Shown here in pieces: positions 54,472 to 60,724 of a DNA stretch of 64,000 nucleotides. The position numbers and the translations under genes are program-made. The first letter of the stretch is position 1; the number at the start of each line of letters is the position of its first letter. Below the pieces are notes generated by a model, which ran no database searches, was not told the origin of the DNA, and was given only the letters and a program-made list of their open reading frames with translations. The DNA comes from Duganella sp. OV510. Lineage in GTDB: Bacteria > Pseudomonadota > Gammaproteobacteria > Burkholderiales > Burkholderiaceae_D. The stretch is from contig NZ_FNEQ01000001.1 of NCBI RefSeq assembly GCF_900100205.1, positions 682,001 through 746,000 on the forward strand, in the 5' to 3' direction.

Positions 54472-55335
54472 CTATGCGGCTGGCGGTGTCTCGGACCGTT
54501 CCAGTCCAGCGATGAAGCTGGCGATTTCTCCCAGCGCCTGACATCGGCAAGCGCATTCGTTGCGTGCCCCCGCATCGTTCAGGGGCGCCGGCTGCATGCG
54601 CCGGACAGTGGTTTTAACGCCGCAGGAAATCAGCTTGGCGCCGTATTGTTCCGCCTCGTCGCGCAGCGGATCGTCTTCGGTCGACAGGATCAGCGCTGGC
54701 GGCAGGTTTTTCAAACGGCTCGATTGCAACGGCGATGCATACGGATGGGTACGGTCAGCGGCATTGGGCAGGTAGCCGCGATACGCCTGGGCGCATTGAT
54801 CGGCAACTTCCAGCAGCTCGGCGCATTGCATTTCGCGCATCGAGCAGGTGGTCAGGCCCGGGTCCAGCATCGGCATCACCAGCACCTGGCCGGTCAGTGC
54901 CGGGCCGCCGCGGTCGCGCGACATCAGCGCGCAGACGGCTGCAAGGTTGGCGCCCGCTTCGATGCCTGCCACCAGCAGTTGCTTGCCGGTCCAGCCCAGC
55001 TTGGCTTTGTTTTTCTTGGCCCACACCAGTACCGCGTGTGCATCTTCTACCGCTGCCGGGAATGGCTTTTCGGTGGCCAGCGTGTACGCCGAGGCGAGTA
55101 CCGCGACGTGCTGGCTATCGTCCGCCAGGTGACGCAAGAACATGTCCGCATCTTCCAGGTCACCACCGACAAAGCCGCCGGCGTGGAAGAAGACCAGCAG
55201 CATGTCGCGCTTGGCGCCGGCATCGCCGCTGGTATAGAGGCGGGCTGCCAGCGGACCTTCCGCGCCCTTGACTTCCAGGCTGCGGATTTTGAGCTGGTCC
55301 GATAAAACTGGCAGGGCCTCTACTGGCTTGTTCAT
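54472..55335 (-). CDS. LlpE-like alpha/beta hydrolase of the efflux operon, catalytic residues lost
   Basis: A 287-residue protein with the HSL-type alpha/beta-hydrolase layout: FFHAGGFVGGDL (51-60) takes the place of the HGGG oxyanion motif and DDPLRDEAEQYGAKL carries the acid Asp. The nucleophile elbow expected as GDSAGG reads GIEAGA (124-129), so the serine is replaced by Glu126, and the catalytic-His segment reads MQPAPLNDAG with no His. It is therefore probably inactive as an esterase. In Burkholderia the esterase-like llpE gene precedes ceoAB-opcM in the same order, so this is likely its counterpart. It lies 141 bp upstream of the adaptor gene. Confidence 0.8.
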   Translation of the reverse strand: MNKPVEALPVLSDQLKIRSLEVKGAEGPLAARLYTSGDAGAKRDMLLVFFHAGGFVGGDLEDADMFLRHLADDSQHVAVLASAYTLATEKPFPAAVEDAHAVLVWAKKNKAKLGWTGKQLLVAGIEAGANLAAVCALMSRDRGGPALTGQVLVMPMLDPGLTTCSMREMQCAELLEVADQCAQAYRGYLPNAADRTHPYASPLQSSRLKNLPPALILSTEDDPLRDEAEQYGAKLISCGVKTTVRRMQPAPLNDAGARNECACRCQALGEIASFIAGLERSETPPAA

Positions 55336-55541
55336 TGTTGCACCGTTCCCGATTCGTTGGAGGACAACATGTTAGCAGGATCGCAGGCGAAATCGCCGCT
55401 AGCCACCAGCGTCAGTGCGCGAACGCCGGTCACCTCCGCCCTGGCGGTGTGCGCATAGGCGTCGGTATAGACCACGCCTGCCAGTGCAACCGACGTCAAT
55501 GCCAGCGCTATCGTTGCGAAAATTGCATCCCGATATTTCAT
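55332..55541 (-). CDS. Small exported protein at the head of the efflux operon
   Basis: 69 residues. A signal peptide IFATIALALTSVALAGVVYT-like segment spans residues 7-26; the remainder (YAHTARAEVTGVRALTLVAS) is short and polar with one Cys. Not recognised. AAGGAGG 7-8 nt upstream is the strongest ribosome site in this region. Its stop overlaps the next start (ATGA). It is the first gene in the minus-strand unit facing the LysR gene, so its leader should contain the operon promoter. Confidence 0.7.
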   Translation of the reverse strand: MKYRDAIFATIALALTSVALAGVVYTDAYAHTARAEVTGVRALTLVASGDFACDPANMLSSNESGTVQQ

Positions 55542-55632
55542 GATATGTCCTCCTTTCTTTCTCTTTTACTTTGTGCAGTACAGCAATCTTAAACTTGATC
55601 TACAATCTGATAAATAAGGCAAAGTCGAATTG

Positions 55633-55654
55633 ATTGTTCAGAATCCTGAACAAT
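55633..55654. promoter_or_regulatory. Perfect palindrome overlapping the LysR gene's 5' end, candidate LysR box
   Basis: ATTGTTCAG (55633-55641), AATC, CTGAACAAT (55646-55654): perfect 9-bp arms with a T-N11-A core (T55638/A55650). It overlaps the possible ATG at 55653, which supports translation from the next ATG at 55665. Likely autoregulatory site and perhaps the site controlling the divergent efflux unit. Confidence 0.6.
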
Positions 55655-55664
55655 GGGACCAAAG

Positions 55665-56615
55665 ATGAATAAACTTCAAGCGATGGAAGTGTTTGTGCAG
55701 GTGGTGGACGCCGGTGGCTTCACCCGCGCTGCGGAGAACATGAAACTACCTAAAGCCACGGTGTCCACGCTGATCCAGGCGCTGGAAACCTCGCTGGCGG
55801 TGAAACTGCTGCACCGGACCACGCGCCACGTCAGCGTCACCGCCGACGGCGCGGCATACTATGAGCGCTGCCTGCGCATCCTGTCGGACGTGCGCGAGGC
55901 CGAGGAATCGCTGTCGCGCACGCGCCTCAGCCCGTCCGGACGGCTGCGGGTGGATGCGCCGACCGGCCTGGCGAGCGAGGTGATCGTGCCGGCGCTGCCC
56001 GATTTCTTCCAGCGTTATCCGGACATCCAGCTGGAACTGGGCTGCAGCGACCGGCCGGTGGATCTGGTCGAGGAAGGCGTCGACTGCGCCGTGCGTGGCG
56101 GTACGCTGGGCGATTCCAGCCTGATCGCGCGCCGGGTCGGCATTCTGCACTTTACCACTGGCGCCTCGCCGGCTTATCTGGCGCGCTATGGCCGGCCGGC
56201 GCATCCAAATGATCTGCTGCGCCACCGCTGCGTCAATTACTTCTCCGCGCGTACCGGTAAAATCTTCGACTGGGATTTTACGCGGGACGGTGAGCGGGTA
56301 CAGGTCGCCCTGCCCGGCCACATCGCGCTGAACGACAGCAATGCTTATATTGCGGCCGGCGCCGCCGGGCTGGGCATCGTGCAGATGGCCACCTTCATGA
56401 TGGAGCCGATGATTAACGATGGCCGTTTTGAAATGATACTGGGCGACTGGGTCAGCGACCCCTTGCCTGTCCACGTGGTGTACCCGCAAAACCGCCACCT
56501 GTCGGCCAAGGTGCGCGTGTTTGTCGAATGGGTCGCCGAACTGTTTTCCAACCATCCGGGCATGCGCCTGCCGAAAACGCCGGCGCGCGCCCCATCTTTT
56601 GAGGTTGCCATATGA
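55665..56615 (+). CDS. LysR-family transcriptional regulator
   Basis: A 316-residue LysR protein. HTH: MEVFVQVVDAGGFTRAAENM then KATVSTLIQALETSL. The effector domain begins around 90 (RLRVDAPTGLASEVIVPALP). It is of the DmlR/LTTR type with LPHHPELQL-like PDIQLELGCSDRPVDLVEEG, rather than the NodD-like MexT/CeoR subtype usual for MexEF/CeoAB pumps. It is divergent from the efflux unit and overlaps the downstream dehydrogenase by ATGA, so it may control either or both. The start at 55665 is chosen because the alternative ATG at 55653 lies inside the palindrome. Confidence 0.92.
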   Translation: MNKLQAMEVFVQVVDAGGFTRAAENMKLPKATVSTLIQALETSLAVKLLHRTTRHVSVTADGAAYYERCLRILSDVREAEESLSRTRLSPSGRLRVDAPTGLASEVIVPALPDFFQRYPDIQLELGCSDRPVDLVEEGVDCAVRGGTLGDSSLIARRVGILHFTTGASPAYLARYGRPAHPNDLLRHRCVNYFSARTGKIFDWDFTRDGERVQVALPGHIALNDSNAYIAAGAAGLGIVQMATFMMEPMINDGRFEMILGDWVSDPLPVHVVYPQNRHLSAKVRVFVEWVAELFSNHPGMRLPKTPARAPSFEVAI

Positions 56616-57583
56616 ACCAAGCACATCGCATCGTCTTCCTCGATCGCGACAGCGTGATCGCCACTGTCCGCAAGCCATCGTTTGCGCATGAGTGGACCGA
56701 GTATGAGGCCACCCGCGCCGGCGAGGCTGTGCAGCGCCTGCGCGATGCGCGCGCCACCATCGCCATCACCAACAAGGTGCCGCTGTCGGCGGACGACCTG
56801 GCGCAGCTGCCGGACCTGAAGCTGATCGCGGTGGCGGCCACCGGCGCCAACATCATCGACCTGGCGGCAGCAAAGCAGCGCGGCATCGTGGTGACCAATA
56901 TCCGCAACTACGCGGTGCACACGCTGCCGGAACATACGTTCGCACTGATCCTGGCGCTGCGCCGCCAGCTGGTCGCCTACCGCGAGGATATCGAGGCCGG
57001 CCTGTGGCAGAAGTCGGAGCGCTTCTGCCTGTTCGGCCATCCGATTGCCGACCTGGCGGGCAGCCGCCTCGGGCTGTTCGGCTACGGCGCGCTGGGCAAG
57101 GCCACGGCGCAGATCGCACGCGCCTTCGGCATGGAAGTCATCGTGTACAACCGTTCGCCGCTGCCGGATGCGGCGGCCGATGGCGTGCGTGAAGCGGGTT
57201 TCGATGAAGTGCTGGAGACGTCGGACGTCATCAGCCTGCACCTGCCGCTGACCGAGCAGACCCGCAACATGATCAGCGCCAAGGAATTGATACGCATGCG
57301 GCGCAACGCGCTGCTGATTAACACCGCGCGTGGCGGCCTGGTGGACGAAGTGGCGCTGGCCGACGCCTTGCGCAGCGGCCTGATCGCCGGCGCCGGTTTT
57401 GATGTGCTGGTGACGGAGCCGCCACCCGCCGACAATGTGCTGCTCAACCTGCGCCTGCCCAACTTTATCCTGACCCCGCACTCGGCATGGGCCAGCACGC
57501 AGGCAATGCAGACGCTGGTGGATCAGCTGATCGACAATATCGAAGCGTGGGCGGCGGGCGCGCCACGCAACGTGCTTACTTGA
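56612..57583 (+). CDS. D-2-hydroxyacid dehydrogenase
   Basis: A 323-residue NAD(P)-dependent dehydrogenase. The NAD-binding motif is [20 protein letters not shown] (about 149-168). Catalytic residues are the Arg of [17 protein letters not shown], a Glu in the [12 protein letters not shown] loop, and the His of LTPHSAWAS. It interconverts 2-keto- and D-2-hydroxyacids such as glycerate/hydroxypyruvate; the exact substrate is open. It starts in the LysR stop codon (ATGA), so it is its operon partner. Its 3' end overlaps the convergent FKBP gene by 8 bp. Confidence 0.92.
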   Translation: MNQAHRIVFLDRDSVIATVRKPSFAHEWTEYEATRAGEAVQRLRDARATIAITNKVPLSADDLAQLPDLKLIAVAATGANIIDLAAAKQRGIVVTNIRNYAVHTLPEHTFALILALRRQLVAYREDIEAGLWQKSERFCLFGHPIADLAGSRLGLFGYGALGKATAQIARAFGMEVIVYNRSPLPDAAADGVREAGFDEVLETSDVISLHLPLTEQTRNMISAKELIRMRRNALLINTARGGLVDEVALADALRSGLIAGAGFDVLVTEPPPADNVLLNLRLPNFILTPHSAWASTQAMQTLVDQLIDNIEAWAAGAPRNVLT

Positions 57584-58046
57584 CGTCCAGCAGTTCGACG
57601 TCGAAGATCAGCGTGGCGTTCGGCGGAATCGGGCCGACGCCGCGTTCGCCATAGCCCATGTGGGCCGGCACGATCAGCGTACGCTTGCCGCCGACTTTCA
57701 TGCCCTGCACTCCCTCGTCCCAGCCTGGAATCACCTGACCGCCGCCGAGCGGGAAGCTGAATGGCTCACGGCCGATCGACGAATCGAACTGCGCGCCGTG
57801 CTGTTGCGGCGAATTCGGCTCGTACAGCCAGCCGGTGTAGTTGACCACGGCGGTCACGCCGGCAGTGGCTTCGGCGCCGGTGCCAACCTTGCTGTCGATT
57901 TTTTGCAATGCCTGAACTGCTGTGGCGGCGGCGCTGGCGGCTGGCGCTGCGGCCGGTGCGGCTTCAGGCGTCTTGGCGCGGTCGCAGGCGGCCAGGGACA
58001 AGGCCAGCGTCAGGCCGATGGCGCACGAGGAAAGCAGTTGTTTCAT
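57576..58046 (-). CDS. FKBP-type peptidyl-prolyl isomerase lipoprotein
   Basis: A 156-residue protein. Lipobox LSLAAC with Cys21 ([16 protein letters not shown]), then an Ala/Pro-rich linker, then an FKBP domain: [46 protein letters not shown], and [15 protein letters not shown] [20 protein letters not shown]. Active-site aromatic residues are in place. Probably periplasm-facing and membrane-anchored, assisting folding of exported proteins. The longer open frame to 58268 is not used. Confidence 0.93.
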   Translation of the reverse strand: MKQLLSSCAIGLTLALSLAACDRAKTPEAAPAAAPAASAAATAVQALQKIDSKVGTGAEATAGVTAVVNYTGWLYEPNSPQQHGAQFDSSIGREPFSFPLGGGQVIPGWDEGVQGMKVGGKRTLIVPAHMGYGERGVGPIPPNATLIFDVELLDVK

Positions 58047-58077
58047 GTAATTCTTTCGTAGGGATGAGGGCCGCAGC

Positions 58078-58434
58078 TTACACGATATTGACCTCATCGA
58101 CGCGCAAATGATGCTCGCTGTCGAATACCCATACGGTTTCATAGTCGACCTCAAACAGATGGCCATCCGGGTCCTTGAAGTAGCCGGCCACGCCCCAGTG
58201 CGTGCGGGTGGCCGGCTTGACGACGACACCGCCCGCCTCCGCCGCCTTGGCCAGGATGCGCGGCACATCTTCCACGCTGCGCGCCAGGTGGATCAGGGCG
58301 ACGCCGGAAAAGCCGGAGCCGGCCGAACTTGGCGCCAGCGCATCGCTGGCGAAATCTTCACGATTGATCAAGCAGATGGCTTGGCGCCAGCGCGTTGACG
58401 GCGTCGAAAGTGAACCCCACAGGCTGGTCCAGCA
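58078..58434 (-). pseudogene. VOC (glyoxalase/bleomycin-resistance) family pseudogene, N-terminus missing
   Basis: The frame 58434-58078 reads WGSLSTPSTRWRQAICLINR and then [40 protein letters not shown] and [12 protein letters not shown], the C-terminal half of a VOC protein, with the metal Glu/His region ([12 protein letters not shown]). The N-terminal beta-alpha-beta half is absent: the frame is closed by TGA (58437-58435) just upstream and has no ATG; the only start inside it is a TTG at 58371 giving 97 residues. The upstream ATG at 58435 reads another frame and ends after 25 codons. A truncated, probably non-functional gene copy is the simplest view. Confidence 0.65.
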
Positions 58435-58444
58435 TCAAAGCTCC

Positions 58445-58711
58445 TCAGTGTGCGTGTACGTATAACTGAAAAATCGCATACTGCACGGCGAATTGCAACG
58501 CTGTACAGGAAAGCACCACGGTCAGCACCCAGTTGCGCAAGCCTTGATTCACGCGCTCCAGATCTTCTTTGGTAGCAAAGTGCGACAGGCGCTCTTCCAG
58601 GTAATCTCTGGTAACGTAGTTCGCGCGTATTTCCTCAACGATCTCCACCAGCGTTTCCATTTCATGCTCCAGCAATGCAACGCGCAATTCGATGCTCTGA
58701 TCATTCGCCAC
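58445..58711 (-). CDS. Small coiled-coil membrane-anchored protein
   Basis: 88 residues. Residues 5-55 form a coiled coil (VALLEHEMETLVEIVEEIRA, LEERLSHFATKEDLERV), followed by one membrane helix at about 62-82 (WVLTVVLSCTALQFAVQYAI). The layout is like DUF1640/haemolysin-XhlA-type small proteins, unassigned. The start is GTG at 58711 with GGAGG 6 nt upstream, which fixes it. It is separated by 67 bp from the tRNA terminator. Confidence 0.75.
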   Translation of the reverse strand: MANDQSIELRVALLEHEMETLVEIVEEIRANYVTRDYLEERLSHFATKEDLERVNQGLRNWVLTVVLSCTALQFAVQYAIFQLYVHAH

Positions 58712-58779
58712 GATAGCCTCCGAGTCAAGCAGCCAGCCTAACGTGCGTGGATGAGGCCGAGCTTGAGCCAGCGCAAGGC

Positions 58780-58818
58780 AAAAAGCAAAAGGGCCTGAAG
58801 ATTTCTCTTCAGGCCCTT
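58780..58818 (-). terminator. Rho-independent terminator of the tRNA-Arg operon
   Basis: A 13-bp stem, 58789-58801 with 58806-58818 and a 4-nt loop; on the minus strand it is followed by TTTTGCTTTTTG. It lies 11 bp after the last tRNA, so it ends the three-tRNA transcript. Confidence 0.92.
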
Positions 58819-58829
58819 CGGCTTACAGA

Positions 58830-58906
58830 TGGTGCGGCTGGCAGGAATCGAACCCACGACCCCTTGGTTCGTAGCCAAGTACTCTATCCAGCTGAGCTAC
58901 AGCCGC
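58830..58906 (-). tRNA. tRNA-Arg (ACG)
   Basis: A 77-nt tRNA with encoded CCA (58830-58832). On the minus strand it begins GCGGCTGTAGCTCAGCTGGA, has anticodon loop CTACGAA (anticodon ACG, read as ICG) and T-arm GGGTTCGATTCC. Third and last copy of the tandem transcript. Open frames on the opposite strand here are artefacts. Confidence 0.97.
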
Positions 58907-58944
58907 GTAAAACGCTGATACAACTAATCTTCACTACTTTGCTG

Positions 58945-58962
58945 CAGCACCTCCCGGTGCTG
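58945..58962 (-). repeat. Hairpin in the tRNA spacer (second/third copy)
   Basis: CAGCACC-TCCC-GGTGCTG, perfect 7-bp stem in the 68-bp spacer. The same stem with a different loop occurs in the other spacer at 59088-59105, so it is a conserved feature of the tandem tRNA repeat, perhaps a processing signal. Confidence 0.8.
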
Positions 58963-58974
58963 ACGCGATAATTC

Positions 58975-59051
58975 TGGTGCGGCTGGCAGGAATCGAACCC
59001 ACGACCCCTTGGTTCGTAGCCAAGTACTCTATCCAGCTGAGCTACAGCCGC
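58975..59051 (-). tRNA. tRNA-Arg (ACG)
   Basis: Middle copy; 77 nt including encoded CCA (58975-58977), identical to the other two copies by eye. Confidence 0.97.
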
Positions 59052-59087
59052 AAAAACAACATCATAACATCAGTTACTTTTTAGCAC

Positions 59088-59105
59088 CAGCACCTTGCGG
59101 TGCTG
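59088..59105 (-). repeat. Hairpin in the tRNA spacer (first/second copy)
   Basis: CAGCACC-TTGC-GGTGCTG, perfect 7-bp stem in the 66-bp spacer, matching the stem at 58945-58962 with a different loop. Confidence 0.8.
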
Positions 59106-59117
59106 GCACTGAAATTC

Positions 59118-59194
59118 TGGTGCGGCTGGCAGGAATCGAACCCACGACCCCTTGGTTCGTAGCCAAGTACTCTATCCAGCTGAGCTACAGCCGC
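59118..59194 (-). tRNA. tRNA-Arg (ACG)
   Basis: First copy in transcription order; 77 nt including encoded CCA (59118-59120). Identical to the two downstream copies by eye. It follows the promoter at 59206-59233. Confidence 0.97.
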
Positions 59195-59205
59195 AACGTG
59201 CTGGC

Positions 59206-59233
59206 ATTATAAAGCATTAATTTCGTTTTGCAA
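59206..59233 (-). promoter_or_regulatory. Promoter of the tRNA-Arg operon
   Basis: On the minus strand: -35 TTGCAA (59233-59228), 16-bp spacer, perfect -10 TATAAT (59211-59206), then a GC-rich discriminator (GCCAGC) typical of stringently controlled tRNA promoters. The -10 ends 11 nt before the mature tRNA 5' end. Confidence 0.85.
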
Positions 59234-59399
59234 AGTGTGACATTTACTGTCTTTTAATTGGCTTGGCACACGATATGCCGAATCAATTACTCTGGAAACT
59301 GCTTTACTGCAAGCCTTTCAAACAGCATGCCGCTTGAAAGAAGCAGCATTATAGGGACACTCCCCTTGCTTGTCCAGCACTGGCGTACGCGCTGGCAAA

Positions 59400-59627
59400 C
59401 TACGTGCCAAACTCGGCCGCCGCTTTGGCCGACCACAATGCCTCATTATAGGAAGGATAGGGATCGCCATAACAATCAATATGGCCGTCGGCGCCGACAA
59501 ACTTGATCCACCAGCCCTCCTTGTCAGACAGGATGGCGATATCGCCCTCACCACAATGGCCGGCAATCTGCTCATCCTGCTCCAGCACCACGATTTTCAC
59601 CTTGCGATGTTTAATGACGTTGGCCAT
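59400..59627 (-). CDS. Hypothetical protein, 75 aa
   Basis: A small soluble protein beginning MANVIKHRKVKIVVLEQDEQ, with GEGDIAILSDKEGWWIKFVG and YGDPYPSYNEALWSAKAAAE. Tandem Trp and conserved-looking Tyr/Pro stretches suggest a folded domain, but I do not recognise a family. GGGAG 5 nt before the ATG at 59627. It stands alone between the tRNA promoter and the orphan terminator. Confidence 0.72.
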   Translation of the reverse strand: MANVIKHRKVKIVVLEQDEQIAGHCGEGDIAILSDKEGWWIKFVGADGHIDCYGDPYPSYNEALWSAKAAAEFGT

Positions 59628-59639
59628 GTTCACTCCCTT

Positions 59640-59774
59640 CATTCCTGCCAGTGATTGCACACATTACAAATCTAAATTTGCATTCGTTTTCGCATTGCAG
59701 CATCATTTAGCTGTCTCCTCTATTCTCCTCCAAGGAAATAGATTTAGCCCGCTACGGTAGCGGGCTTTTTTTTT
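59640..59774 (+). ncRNA. Candidate small RNA with CU-rich motifs ahead of an orphan terminator
   Basis: No plus-strand gene lies upstream of the terminator at 59746-59774. The ~100 bases before it are AT-rich and contain TCTCCTC (59714-59720) and TTCTCCTCC (59723-59731), unpaired-looking CU-rich anti-Shine-Dalgarno motifs like those of known trans-acting sRNAs. The 5' end is a guess; no convincing promoter was found. An alternative is a 5' leader attenuator of the gene at 59841. Confidence 0.35.
59746..59774 (+). terminator. Strong Rho-independent terminator with no upstream gene on its strand
   Basis: AGCCCGCTAC and GTAGCGGGCT (59746-59755, 59757-59766) form a stem of at least 8 bp, followed by T residues to 59774. 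The flanking genes are a minus-strand gene (59400-59627) and the plus-strand start at 59841. Confidence 0.9.
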
Positions 59775-59840
59775 ACCGTGTACGATGCACTCAGCTTTGC
59801 CTTTTCATAAGACAGTTAGAACAGAGATCACGCGCACCGA

Positions 59841-60659
59841 ATGACTTTCCCTGCCGCCGTTACCCCGCCTGCTCCCGATTGGTCCACCACCGCACTGGGC
59901 GATTCGGCCAATTGGCCCGCCAGTCTGCGACTCAGTGTCGACATCCTGCTGAACTCGCCCCAGGCGATGCTGCTGATGTGGGGCCCCGAACAAATTATGG
60001 TCTATAACGACGCCTATGCGGCGCTGGCCGGGCTGCCTGGCGTGCGCGTCCCCGGCGGTAATGTGCCGTCGATGCAACCGGCCGCCTGGAGCTGGAACAG
60101 CGGCGCACTGGCGCCCGCGCGCGAAGGCCGCAGCGTCAGCTACCGAGGCGTCAACCTGCCGTTATGGCGCGATGGCCGCATCGAGCAGCAACGTCTGGAC
60201 CTGTATTACACGCCAGTGGCCGGCGCCAGCGGTGTGGATGGCATCCTGTGTACATTGGCCATCGCCCGCCCCGCCCCGCTGGCCGACAGCAACCAGCCGC
60301 TGCGCCTGCTGGTGGTGGAAGATAATGCCGACGCCCGCTACCTGGTCTGCGAAACGCTGCGCGCGCTGGGCCACGAGGTCGAATCCGTCGCCAGCGGCGA
60401 GGAAGCGCTGCCGCTGCTGGACCAGCAGCGCTTTGACGTGCTGTTTACCGACGTCAGCCTGCCGGGCATGTCCGGCGTCGACCTGGCGCGCCTGGCGCTG
60501 CAGCAGAAGCCCCACCTGGCGCTGCTGTTCGCCTCGGGCTATGGCGACGAACTGACCAAACGACTGGAATTCCCCGCTCAAGCGTTGCAAAAACCCTACG
60601 ATATTGAGCAGCTGCAAACGGTATTGGAACAAATAGCAGCCAAAGTGCGCGGCGGCTAA
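59841..60659 (+). CDS. PAS-like/receiver response regulator
   Basis: 272 residues. The first ~150 form a PAS-like sensor (WPASLRLSVDILLNSPQAML, IMVYNDAYAALAGLPGVRVP). The receiver domain spans about 155-270 with acidic pocket LLVVEDNADARYLV, phospho-acceptor Asp204 (VLFTDVSLPG) and Lys in LQKPYD. There is no output domain, so it probably relays phosphate or binds a partner. It precedes a PAS-GAF hybrid kinase by 65 bp, its probable partner. No clear Shine-Dalgarno is visible upstream. Confidence 0.9.
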   Translation: MTFPAAVTPPAPDWSTTALGDSANWPASLRLSVDILLNSPQAMLLMWGPEQIMVYNDAYAALAGLPGVRVPGGNVPSMQPAAWSWNSGALAPAREGRSVSYRGVNLPLWRDGRIEQQRLDLYYTPVAGASGVDGILCTLAIARPAPLADSNQPLRLLVVEDNADARYLVCETLRALGHEVESVASGEEALPLLDQQRFDVLFTDVSLPGMSGVDLARLALQQKPHLALLFASGYGDELTKRLEFPAQALQKPYDIEQLQTVLEQIAAKVRGG

Positions 60660-60724
60660 CCCCGGGGCGGCGCCAGCGATCAAACGTGCGGAGCTGGCAA
60701 TGGTGTTGGCGCTAAAATAATTCC

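Noticed and set aside
58747..59212. Plus-strand open frames reading NRTHDPLVRSQVLYPAELQP over the tRNA genes
   Set aside because: This peptide is the well-known artefact of translating the antisense strand of tRNA-Arg; the tRNA assignment explains the sequence.
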